Shown one piece after another: positions 26,851-35,474 of a stretch of DNA of 64,000 nucleotides; position 1 is the first letter of the stretch; every line of letters begins with the position of its first letter. A program made the position numbers and the translations under genes. The notes under the pieces were generated by a model. It did no database searches. It had not been told where the DNA came from and saw only the letters and a list, made by a program, of their open reading frames with translations. Source of the stretch: Calditerrivibrio nitroreducens DSM 19672. Its GTDB lineage: Bacteria; Chrysiogenota; Deferribacteres; Deferribacterales; Calditerrivibrionaceae. Where the stretch lies: assembly GCF_000183405.1 (NCBI RefSeq), contig NC_014758.1:1302001-1366000 (forward strand), written 5' to 3'.

Positions 26851-26907
26851 TTGATTTTTATGATCAATTAATATAATATATCTCATAATATGATCAAGGG
26901 GTGTATA

Positions 26908-27549
26908 TTGATAGATTTGGACATTCATGGTGAATTAGCAAGAATAACACTAAAACCAGAAGAAAAATTCAACATATTAAGCCCTGTAAACATCAAAAAA
27001 CTCACATCCACCTTTAAATCCATCCAAAACACTCAGGCAAAATGTATACTTGTCTTTGGAAAAGGTGGTTCTTTTGCCGTGGGTGCAAATATAAAACAGA
27101 TGTATGAATATGATGGATATATGGCTAAAGGATTTTCTATTTTGGGGAATAAACTTTTCAAACTTATGAATGAATTACCCCAAATCATTATAGCTGAGAT
27201 AGATGGCTTTTGTATGGGTGGCGGGGTTGACTTTGCCGCATCCTGTGATTTTAGATTTGCCACAAAAAGAAGTAAGTTTGCCCATCCCGGAGCCCAATTG
27301 GGAATAATTACCGGATTTGGCGGTACCCAGAGACTTCCAAGGTTGATGAAACAAAATGCCATTTCTGATCTATTTCTATCCGGGGAACTATTCGATGCAG
27401 ATTTTATGTACAAAGCGAGGTTTTTAAATGGAATATTTGATAGCTATGATGAGCTTTCAAAACAGACAGAATCTATTGCAAACAAGATTATTTCCAAAAA
27501 TAAACTTTTTTTAAAAGAACTAAAACACCTTAAATATAGGATTTGCTGA
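26908..27549 (+). CDS. enoyl-CoA hydratase/isomerase-family protein lacking a catalytic Glu
   Basis: A crotonase-fold protein of about 213 residues, short for the family (about 260). It retains the oxyanion-hole loops F-A-V-G-A-N-I and I-D-G-F-C-M-G-G-G-V. Of the two hydratase glutamates, the first is Asp (G-G-G-V-D) and the second is missing (F-A-H-P-G-A-Q-L-G instead of F-G-Q-P-E). It may therefore be an isomerase, hydrolase or non-hydratase relative. An ATG at 26890 is in frame without a ribosome site; A-A-G-G-G-G-T-G lies 4 bases before the TTG at 26908, so TTG is my choice. The end overlaps polA (TGATG). Confidence 0.85.
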   Translation: MIDLDIHGELARITLKPEEKFNILSPVNIKKLTSTFKSIQNTQAKCILVFGKGGSFAVGANIKQMYEYDGYMAKGFSILGNKLFKLMNELPQIIIAEIDGFCMGGGVDFAASCDFRFATKRSKFAHPGAQLGIITGFGGTQRLPRLMKQNAISDLFLSGELFDADFMYKARFLNGIFDSYDELSKQTESIANKIISKNKLFLKELKHLKYRIC

Positions 27550-29924
27550 TGAACGTAATAATAGATGGACATTCACTAGCGTATAAAATTTTTTACAAAA
27601 CCCCACCCCTTTACAACTCAAAAAAAGTCCCTACTTCCATGATACACTCATTTCTAAATACTCTTCTGTCGATAAAAGATAAATTAAACCCAAATAGAAT
27701 GATCGTTGTTTTCGATTCCAAAGGGGATACTTTTCGTCACGAATTATTTATTGAATATAAAGCCAATCGTCTGAAAGCCCCCGAAGATCTTATTGTGCAG
27801 GTGGAATATCTGAAAAAAATAATACCCCTTTTGGATATAGAGCTTTATGCAAAAGAGGGATTTGAAGCTGATGATCTTATTTATACACTGTCAAAAATAA
27901 CAGATGATCAGGTAATGATTGTCACAAAGGATAAAGACCTGGCCCAGATTGTGGATGAAAGAGTAAAAATCTTTGACTATCAAACAGATGAAACTGTTGA
28001 TAGAAAAAAGATACACGAAAAATTTGGCATATATCCAGAGCAGATAGTCGATTTTTTGGCACTTACAGGGGATAGCTCAGACAATGTACCTGGCGTAAAA
28101 GGGATTGGGGAAAAAACAGCTGTTTTACTACTAAACGAGTTTGGTACTCTTGACAATATCTACTCAAATCTGGACAAAATTAAGCCATCCTACAGAGAAA
28201 AACTTGAAAAAGGCAGAGAGATTGCGTATTTGAGCAAAAAATTGGTCACATTAAAATTTTTGGACAATTATAAAGAAGCAATAGTAAATTCCGACGGTAA
28301 ACTGGAAGAACTATTGGAAGATCTTGAACTAAAATCTATATACAAAAGATTATTTGGGGAACAAAAAAAGGTAACATTATCCACTGGAACGGTGAAAGAT
28401 CCCTTTTTAGTAGCATACATTAACGATAAATTGTATGCGGTAAACGAGAAAAATTACCAACAGATCGAAAATCTAACCGGTATAAAACTAAGATACGTTT
28501 TTGATTTGAAAAATATAATCAAAAATCACAAAATCGACACAGATCAATTGGTAGACTTTGAGATCATCAGCTGGTTGACAGATCCAGACACCGGAACAAT
28601 TAAATTCACCGACAAAGATACTCTTGAATCTTTTTTTGAGAAGATATTACAAAAAAAAGAGTTCATACTTGACAGAATGGATAAATACAATTTGTGGGAA
28701 TTATATAACAAAGTAGAGCACAAAATAATACATATTCTATCGGAGATGGAACAAACCGGGATCCTGCTCAATTCAAAACAACTAAAAGAAACAGACGAAA
28801 AGATAAAAGAACTATTAAACAATGAAAAAAAAGCCATTGATGAGATGTTGGGGGAAGAAATAAATTTAAACTCACCCAAACAGTTATCTTTTGTATTATT
28901 TGAAAAACTTAAAATGGTTCCATTTAAAAAGAATAAAACAGGTTATTCCACAGATGAAGATTCTCTGAGAAATATGATTTTTCTAAATCCATCGTATGAA
29001 AATCTTTTAAAATCGATTCTAAAATACAGAGAATTTAGTAAGCTGATATCCACCTATACTTCGAAACTTTCAGATTATATAGATCGCTCCACAGGAAGGA
29101 TACATACCCAATTTAAGCAAACCGGGACTGCCACAGGAAGATTGTCATCCGTAAATCCAAATTTACAAAACATCCCCCAAAAAGGTGAATTAGGGTCTGA
29201 GATACGTTCTGCCTTCGTCTCAAAGGAGGGTTATTCCTTTTTATCAATAGATTATTCACAGATAGAGCTTCGTATACTCGCCCATATATCAGATGATGAA
29301 AATCTCAAGATTGCCTTCGAACAGGATTTTGACATCCACACTATGACAGCGATGAAGGTCTTTGGATTGTTAGAATCCGAGATCACAAGAGATATAAGAA
29401 GAATTGCAAAAGCAGTAAATTTTGGTATAATATATGGATTAAGCCCTTACGGACTATCAAGGGATGTGGGTATCCCACAAAGCGAGGCGAAGATATTTAT
29501 AAAAAAATATTTCGAAACCTATCCAAATGTAAAAAAATATATGAAAGAGATTGTAAAGAAAGCAGAAAATGACGGCTATGTCACCACTATTTTAAATAGA
29601 CCAAGATTCATACCCGATATTAAAAGCGCCAATAATACCATAAAACAAAGGGCTGAGCGAATTGCCATTAACTCACCCATCCAGGGTTCCGCCGCCGACA
29701 TTATTAAATTGGCAATGATAAAAAGTGATAAATATCTAAAAAGGATGCAGATCGATGGCAAACTCATTCTTCAGGTGCATGATGAGCTGGTATTTGAAAT
29801 TAATGACAAATATATTGACAAAACTTCCAAAGATATTAAAGTAATAATGGAAAATATTTATCCTCTAAAAGTACCATTGAAGGTAAATTTAGGTATTTCA
29901 AAAAACCTTGGAGATTTGAAATAA
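27549..29924 (+). CDS. polA: DNA polymerase I without proofreading motifs
   Basis: A 791-residue polymerase used for Okazaki-fragment processing and repair. The N-terminal 5'-3' nuclease (1-260) has I-I-D-G-H-S, F-E-A-D-D and D-S-S-D-N-V-P-G-V-K-G-I-G. The polymerase domain (about 390-791) has motif A D-Y-S-Q-I-E-L-R, motif B R-R-I-A-K-A-V-N-F-G-I-I-Y-G and motif C Q-V-H-D-E-L-V. The middle region is short and has no D-x-E or other 3'-5' exonuclease residues, so it should not proofread; this also explains the length compared with E. coli (928). The ATG at 27549 overlaps the preceding stop. Confidence 0.96.
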   Translation: MNVIIDGHSLAYKIFYKTPPLYNSKKVPTSMIHSFLNTLLSIKDKLNPNRMIVVFDSKGDTFRHELFIEYKANRLKAPEDLIVQVEYLKKIIPLLDIELYAKEGFEADDLIYTLSKITDDQVMIVTKDKDLAQIVDERVKIFDYQTDETVDRKKIHEKFGIYPEQIVDFLALTGDSSDNVPGVKGIGEKTAVLLLNEFGTLDNIYSNLDKIKPSYREKLEKGREIAYLSKKLVTLKFLDNYKEAIVNSDGKLEELLEDLELKSIYKRLFGEQKKVTLSTGTVKDPFLVAYINDKLYAVNEKNYQQIENLTGIKLRYVFDLKNIIKNHKIDTDQLVDFEIISWLTDPDTGTIKFTDKDTLESFFEKILQKKEFILDRMDKYNLWELYNKVEHKIIHILSEMEQTGILLNSKQLKETDEKIKELLNNEKKAIDEMLGEEINLNSPKQLSFVLFEKLKMVPFKKNKTGYSTDEDSLRNMIFLNPSYENLLKSILKYREFSKLISTYTSKLSDYIDRSTGRIHTQFKQTGTATGRLSSVNPNLQNIPQKGELGSEIRSAFVSKEGYSFLSIDYSQIELRILAHISDDENLKIAFEQDFDIHTMTAMKVFGLLESEITRDIRRIAKAVNFGIIYGLSPYGLSRDVGIPQSEAKIFIKKYFETYPNVKKYMKEIVKKAENDGYVTTILNRPRFIPDIKSANNTIKQRAERIAINSPIQGSAADIIKLAMIKSDKYLKRMQIDGKLILQVHDELVFEINDKYIDKTSKDIKVIMENIYPLKVPLKVNLGISKNLGDLK

Positions 29925-30961
29925 TGAAAAAAGTAAATGATATCCTGAGGGAAAATCAGCTTCTAAAAAAAGAGTTAGAAGGGATATTAGAGGTTATAGC
30001 AGAAAACGAAGTGAAATCAAAAGGTCTCAAAGTAGTTGAATACTCATTTTTACTTTCTGAAACTTTAAAAGAGATAGATGAAAAACCGATGAGCTATTTA
30101 GAGGAGATTTTCGAGATTGACAAAGCAGCCCTCTTTATAAATTTTGAAGAACTAATCATCGATTCAGATGAAGAATATCGTCATATTTTCAAAGCAAATA
30201 ACAAAACTTTTAAATATTTTTTCATTGAAAAAAGACCATACCTCAGCTCCGGCACCGTCAATTTAATATCTGAATTTAATATTATGGAGGATATAGGTTC
30301 TTACCTGATATCACCTATTATTCTAAATGATAAGATAATTGGTAGTCTTAACCTTTACAGCAAAAATCCAAATAGATACACAAACGAATACAATTCAGAC
30401 TTTATAAAAGATCTATGTTTCAAAATCGGTATATCACTGAAAAACATTAACACGAACCAGATGTTGATAAATCAATCGATGGTGGAAGAATCTTCCGGAT
30501 GTTACAATAAAAAGGCTATGTATATATTTTTAAGTTCATTTATAAATAGATGCTACAGATATGGTCAACCTTTTACATTTATCATCCTTGATATTGATGA
30601 TTTTAAAAAGATAAACGATACGAAAGGGCACCTTTTAGGGGACGAAGTGTTGACAAAATTTGGCCAAACTTTACTCAAAAGCTTTAGAAAAAGCGATATT
30701 GTTGGAAGATTTGGAGGAGATGAATTTTACATAATAACGCCTGAATCTAAAAAAGATAAGGTAGAATATATCACCACAAAGACGTCAACAATATTAAGTG
30801 AAATATACAAAAAAACTGGAATAAAGAAAAAAGCATCCATCTCTTTTGGTGCAATCACAATAGAGACTATAGATAAAACGCTTGAAAATCCAGAAACGAT
30901 ATTTAAATTGGCAGATACAGAACTCTATAAAATGAAAAAGGAGAAACATATAAAAAGATGA
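29924..30961 (+). CDS. diguanylate cyclase with N-terminal GAF-like domain
   Basis: A 345-residue protein. Residues about 40-180 look like a GAF-type sensor region, and 190-345 are a GGDEF domain with the intact G-R-F-G-G-D-E-F active site. The inhibitory I-site R-K-S-D is placed five residues before it, so product inhibition is likely. It makes c-di-GMP in the cytoplasm. Its start overlaps the polA stop by one base and its end overlaps hisD by four, so it is transcribed with DNA-repair and biosynthesis genes. No transmembrane segment is present. Confidence 0.93.
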   Translation: MKKVNDILRENQLLKKELEGILEVIAENEVKSKGLKVVEYSFLLSETLKEIDEKPMSYLEEIFEIDKAALFINFEELIIDSDEEYRHIFKANNKTFKYFFIEKRPYLSSGTVNLISEFNIMEDIGSYLISPIILNDKIIGSLNLYSKNPNRYTNEYNSDFIKDLCFKIGISLKNINTNQMLINQSMVEESSGCYNKKAMYIFLSSFINRCYRYGQPFTFIILDIDDFKKINDTKGHLLGDEVLTKFGQTLLKSFRKSDIVGRFGGDEFYIITPESKKDKVEYITTKTSTILSEIYKKTGIKKKASISFGAITIETIDKTLENPETIFKLADTELYKMKKEKHIKR

Positions 30962-32217
30962 TTTACAAAGATACCAATGAGATATTACCAAAAATACTAA
31001 AAAGAAGCGATGATTACGAGGAAAAATACCTCAGCACTGTGCTTTCAATTATTGACGACGTAAAGAAAAATGGTGACTCTGCTCTAAAAATATATTCAAA
31101 AAAATTTGATAATAACCCTGATGAAAATCTCGAAGTCACCAAAAAAGAGATGATTTCTGCTTATGATAATATTGATGAACAATTAAAGCTGGATCTTCAA
31201 CTGGCTAAAAAAAATATAGAAGAATACCACAAAAATCAGCTTGAAAAATCCTGGTTTATCGAAAAGGAAGGTACAATTTTAGGGCAGAAGATCACTCCAC
31301 TTGATAAAGTTGGTGTTTATGTACCTGGAGGAAAGGCAAGCTATCCTTCCACCGTACTTATGAATGTAATACCTGCCAAAGTGGCAGGAGTGAAAGAGGT
31401 AATTGTCGTAACACCTGCAAAAGATGGAAAAATAAGCGAAATAGTGCTTGCGGCCTGTTATATAGCTGGAGTGGATAAAATTTTTAAAATCGGGGGTGCA
31501 CAGGCTATAGCTGCCCTTTCTTATGGCACAGAAACGATTCCTAAAGTTGATAAGATCGTAGGACCTGGGAATATATACGTTGCATTAGCCAAAAAATTGG
31601 TATTCGGTAGAGTAGACATAGATATGATAGCAGGTCCCAGTGAAATACTCATCATCGCCGATGATTCCGCAAACCCAGAATATGTGGCAGCAGACATGCT
31701 ATCACAGGCGGAGCATGACGAATTGGCATCTTCAATTACCATCACAGACAGCCCAAACCTTGCAAAAGAAATAGAAAAGTATTTAAATATTCACCTTAAA
31801 TCTCTTCCCAAAAAAGATATCGCTGAGAAGTCTCTAAAACAGTATGGAGGGGTAATTGTTGTTAAAAATATCAATGAAGCTGTGGAATTATCCAATAGTA
31901 TTGCACCAGAGCATTTGGAATTAGCAGTAAAAAACCCTTTTGAACTTCTTCCAAAAATAAAACATGCCGGAGCAATCTTTCTGGGGCATTATACACCTGA
32001 AGCAATGGGTGATTATTTTGCAGGACCAAACCATACCCTCCCCACTGGTGGAACGGCCAGATTCTCATCCCCTCTTGGAACGTATGACTTCTTCAAGAGA
32101 TCAAGTATAATATCATACACAAGGGATAGCTTTTTAAAACAAAGGGAGAATGTTTATAGACTCGCAAAATCAGAAGATCTCGATGCCCATGCACTCTCGG
32201 TAAAGGTAAGGGGATAG
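30958..32217 (+). CDS. hisD: histidinol dehydrogenase
   Basis: A 419-residue zinc enzyme carrying out the last two oxidations of histidine synthesis (histidinol to histidine) with NAD+. Motifs include the zinc/active-site Q-A-E-H-D-E and A-P-E-H-L-E-L, and V-G-P-G-N-I-Y. The length is typical. It is separated from other his genes, at least within this window, and overlaps the upstream cyclase gene as ATGA. Confidence 0.97.
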   Translation: MIYKDTNEILPKILKRSDDYEEKYLSTVLSIIDDVKKNGDSALKIYSKKFDNNPDENLEVTKKEMISAYDNIDEQLKLDLQLAKKNIEEYHKNQLEKSWFIEKEGTILGQKITPLDKVGVYVPGGKASYPSTVLMNVIPAKVAGVKEVIVVTPAKDGKISEIVLAACYIAGVDKIFKIGGAQAIAALSYGTETIPKVDKIVGPGNIYVALAKKLVFGRVDIDMIAGPSEILIIADDSANPEYVAADMLSQAEHDELASSITITDSPNLAKEIEKYLNIHLKSLPKKDIAEKSLKQYGGVIVVKNINEAVELSNSIAPEHLELAVKNPFELLPKIKHAGAIFLGHYTPEAMGDYFAGPNHTLPTGGTARFSSPLGTYDFFKRSSIISYTRDSFLKQRENVYRLAKSEDLDAHALSVKVRG

Positions 32218-32220
32218 ACG

Positions 32221-32862
32221 ATGATTGTAGCCCCATCAATTTTAAGTGCAGATTTTTCAAAACTTGGCCAGGAGGTTATAGATATAGATAGATCAGGCGC
32301 CGACTGGATTCATATAGACGTTATGGATGGGTTATTCGTGCCCAATATAACGATAGGGCCCCTGGTGATAGAGGCAATAAGATCTAAAACGACTAAACCC
32401 TTCGACGTTCATCTGATGATAGTTAATCCTGAAAAATACATAGATCAATTTGCAACTGCAGGTTCAGACATAATAACCGTTCACTATGAATCAACTGTTC
32501 ATCTTCACAGGGTTATACACCAGATCAAAGATACAGGGAGAAAAGCCGGTGTTTCAATAAATCCATCTACTCCTGTGATAATGTTAGATGAGATTTTGCC
32601 TTATCTGGATTTAGTCCTTATTATGAGTGTAAATCCAGGTTTTGGTGGTCAAAAGTTTATAGAATCGTCTATAAGTAAAATAAAGAAATTAAAAGAGATG
32701 ATCGTTAGTGCAAACTTACAAACATTAATAGAAGTGGATGGTGGAGTCTCTGATAAAAATATCAGGCTACTAAAAGATGCAGGTTGTGACGTTGTGGTGG
32801 CCGGGAATTACATTTTTAAATCAAACGATTATGAATCCGCCATAAGAAAGCTTAAGATATAA
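32221..32862 (+). CDS. rpe: ribulose-phosphate 3-epimerase
   Basis: A 213-residue TIM-barrel enzyme interconverting ribulose-5-phosphate and xylulose-5-phosphate. Signature segments are [31 protein letters not shown] and E-V-D-G-G-V (metal and catalytic Asp/His residues intact). It lies 3 bases after hisD and is directly followed by the methyltransferase gene. Confidence 0.97.
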   Translation: MIVAPSILSADFSKLGQEVIDIDRSGADWIHIDVMDGLFVPNITIGPLVIEAIRSKTTKPFDVHLMIVNPEKYIDQFATAGSDIITVHYESTVHLHRVIHQIKDTGRKAGVSINPSTPVIMLDEILPYLDLVLIMSVNPGFGGQKFIESSISKIKKLKEMIVSANLQTLIEVDGGVSDKNIRLLKDAGCDVVVAGNYIFKSNDYESAIRKLKI

Positions 32863-34188
32863 ATGAACCAGGAATTTATTAAAAAATACAGAGAACTTTT
32901 TGGCAATGAGTCTGATGATTTTTTTTCGTCTCTTTTAAAAAAACGAAAGAGGTATTTCAGACTTAATAAAGCAAGAGATGTGGACTATTTAAAAGAACTC
33001 AACTCATATAAAATCTCCCCCACGGATATACCCAATGTTTTCTCCTACGATGAACCAAACGAAATTATTACCAATACTATCTCTTTTCTGACAGGTGGAA
33101 TATATATACAAAACCCATCTTCAGTGATACCACCGATGATATTGTCAGAATTATTGGGGAATAATGGGGTTGTACTTGATGTGGCGGCGGCACCAGGGGG
33201 GAAAACAACCGCATTAAGTGAATTTTCCAATCGAAATATGACAATTATTGCCAATGAGCCATCCTCTTCAAGATTAAAATCACTTAATTTCAATCTTGAA
33301 AAATATGGGGCATGGAACGTTAACACGATCTCCTTTGACGGAAGAGTCCTGCACAAAAAATTACCCCAGATTTTCGACGGAATATTACTGGATGCCCCCT
33401 GCAGCAATGAAAACAAGATAGGGTACAGCGAAGAAATAAATAAAAACTGGTCGATAGATCTTTTAAACAAAATGAAAAAGCTACAAAAAGAGATCATTCT
33501 ATCAGTGTTACAACTTTTAAAGCCAGGCGGTTTTCTCATCTATTCCACCTGCACTTTTTCCATAGAAGAGAATGAACAAAATATTGAAGAAATACTAAAA
33601 GAAAATTCCGATTTTGAATTGATAGATATAAATAAAAATAGATTCACCAAAGGGATTTCAGGCAATATTGCACTTGATGATAAGATCATAAGAGTGCTAC
33701 CCCATAAAAGTGAGTATGATGGTTTCTTTATAGCAGGATTAAAAAAGAAAGGAGAACTTATTATCGATAATAAAAACGAAAAAAATACAGAAAAAAATAC
33801 GATAAACCAATTTTTTCCTGGTCATGAATTCGAAGGTACTTTTAAATCAATCGATGGTCTAATCTTTTTTCAAAAAGAAAACAGATTAATTGAGAAAATT
33901 AAGTTTAATAAAACTGGCATAAAAGCTGGTAAAATGATAAAAAATGAACTCGAATTGTCCTCACAGTTTCTATGGGAATTTGGAAAATTTTTTAACGAAA
34001 ATAAAAAAATATACATCAAAAGAGAAAATGCTATTGAATTTTTATCTGGATTTGATATAAGCATGGAGGTCGATAGAGACAAAAATGCACTTTTTTACGA
34101 GGATATACCGGTAGGGGTTGTGAAAAATCTTGGTGGTGTCTTAAAAAATAAACTTGATAGATATTTTCTATACGGAAGAGGAATATAA
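32863..34188 (+). CDS. rRNA (cytosine-C5)-methyltransferase, NOL1/NOP2/Sun family
   Basis: A 441-residue RsmB/RsmF-type enzyme. The SAM site is V-L-D-V-A-A-A-P-G-G-K-T-T, and both catalytic cysteines are present in D-A-P-C-S and Y-S-T-C-T-F-S. The C-terminal 150 residues form an extra PUA-like RNA-binding part, more like RsmF (YebU) than RsmB. It makes m5C in rRNA (or tRNA). The product site is not certain, so no symbol is given. Confidence 0.92.
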   Translation: MNQEFIKKYRELFGNESDDFFSSLLKKRKRYFRLNKARDVDYLKELNSYKISPTDIPNVFSYDEPNEIITNTISFLTGGIYIQNPSSVIPPMILSELLGNNGVVLDVAAAPGGKTTALSEFSNRNMTIIANEPSSSRLKSLNFNLEKYGAWNVNTISFDGRVLHKKLPQIFDGILLDAPCSNENKIGYSEEINKNWSIDLLNKMKKLQKEIILSVLQLLKPGGFLIYSTCTFSIEENEQNIEEILKENSDFELIDINKNRFTKGISGNIALDDKIIRVLPHKSEYDGFFIAGLKKKGELIIDNKNEKNTEKNTINQFFPGHEFEGTFKSIDGLIFFQKENRLIEKIKFNKTGIKAGKMIKNELELSSQFLWEFGKFFNENKKIYIKRENAIEFLSGFDISMEVDRDKNALFYEDIPVGVVKNLGGVLKNKLDRYFLYGRGI

Positions 34189-35474
34189 TGCCTGAAGTGT
34201 TGGTAGTGGAAGATAGTAAATTTTTCCAGAAAGTACTCGAAAACGAATTTAAAGAGTTGGAGTACAACGTTACATTTGCATCTTCCATCAACGAAGCAAA
34301 AGCTATTTTAAATAGTAATAAAAGATTTCATCTTGCAACGGTAGATATAGAGCTTCCGGATGGGTCAGGGCTGGATTTTTGCAGAGAGGTAAAATCCAAT
34401 CCAGCTTTCAATTACTTGCAATTATTAGTCATAACAGGCTCCAATGATGAAGACAGCAGAAAAAAAGCTTTTGAATCAGGTGCAATAGCATTTATCAAAA
34501 AAGAAGATGTACCACAGAGGCTCAAAAGCTATATAAAAAATATCAATTCTATCATCTCAAATATCTCATATTCAAACAATCTGGTAATACTTCTGGAAGA
34601 CAGCGACTTCCAGAGAAAATACATAAAGAGTACTTTAGAGTTTGCAGGGCTTAAGGTTATCGACTTTAGTAATAACGAATCGTTAATTGAGTATCTGGAA
34701 AAAAATAAACCAATTGTAGACTTAGCAATAGTTGATTATTTTCTGGATGGCCAAAATTCTCTTAAGTCCATCTTATATTTAAAAGAAACAAAATTTTATG
34801 AACAGGTACCAATCATTATGCTCACAGTATCAAATGATCTATCCCACAAATATGAACTCTTTATGATAGGGGCAAACGACTTCATCATAAAACCTTTTGA
34901 TACTGGAGATTTTTATCTAAGAATAAGAAATCAGCTAAAGACTAAATATCTTATCGATATGCTTGATGCAAAAAACAAGTTACTCACCATTTCATCCATC
35001 ACCGATGATCTTACAAAACTGTATAACCGTCGATTCTTCTGGGAAACCATCGAGAAGGAACATAAAAGGCACAACAGGATAAACTCAGAATACAGCATCA
35101 TAATGCTGGATATCGATCATTTTAAAAAGATCAACGACAATTTTGGACATGGTACTGGGGATCTTGTTTTATCGGATGTCGCTTTTAGCCTTAAAAATTC
35201 TGTCAGAAATACTGATATTGTTGCACGATATGGCGGAGAAGAATTTATAGTTTTGCTTCCGGATACCAAGAAAGAGAATGCCATCGTTGTGGCGAATAAA
35301 ATTTTAAATTCCATAAGGGAAATTCCGGTTCATTTTAGATCTGAACCTATAACTGTAAGCATAGGATTAGCTTCTTCCAGAGAAGGGGATAATTATGAAA
35401 AAATCATCTCATTGGCAGATGAGAGATTATATAAAGCCAAAAATAATGGGAGAAACAGGATCGAATATGACTAA
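34188..35474 (+). CDS. REC-REC-GGDEF diguanylate cyclase response regulator
   Basis: A 428-residue PleD-like protein. The first receiver (1-115) has D-S-K and the acceptor Asp in V-D-I-E-L-P-D-G. The second (about 125-245) has E-D-S-D and V-D-Y-F-L-D-G with I-I-K-P-F-D. The GGDEF domain (about 270-428) has A-R-Y-G-G-E-E-F and the I-site R-N-T-D five residues before. It should make c-di-GMP on phosphorylation; no partner kinase is adjacent. The start shares one base with the previous stop, and the end overlaps the Csd6-like gene by 8 bases, linking c-di-GMP and wall-remodelling genes. Confidence 0.94.
   Translation: MPEVLVVEDSKFFQKVLENEFKELEYNVTFASSINEAKAILNSNKRFHLATVDIELPDGSGLDFCREVKSNPAFNYLQLLVITGSNDEDSRKKAFESGAIAFIKKEDVPQRLKSYIKNINSIISNISYSNNLVILLEDSDFQRKYIKSTLEFAGLKVIDFSNNESLIEYLEKNKPIVDLAIVDYFLDGQNSLKSILYLKETKFYEQVPIIMLTVSNDLSHKYELFMIGANDFIIKPFDTGDFYLRIRNQLKTKYLIDMLDAKNKLLTISSITDDLTKLYNRRFFWETIEKEHKRHNRINSEYSIIMLDIDHFKKINDNFGHGTGDLVLSDVAFSLKNSVRNTDIVARYGGEEFIVLLPDTKKENAIVVANKILNSIREIPVHFRSEPITVSIGLASSREGDNYEKIISLADERLYKAKNNGRNRIEYD

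Noticed and set aside
35395-35466. Longer start for the Csd6-like enzyme
   Set aside because: It falls inside the preceding GGDEF gene and would bury the signal peptide.
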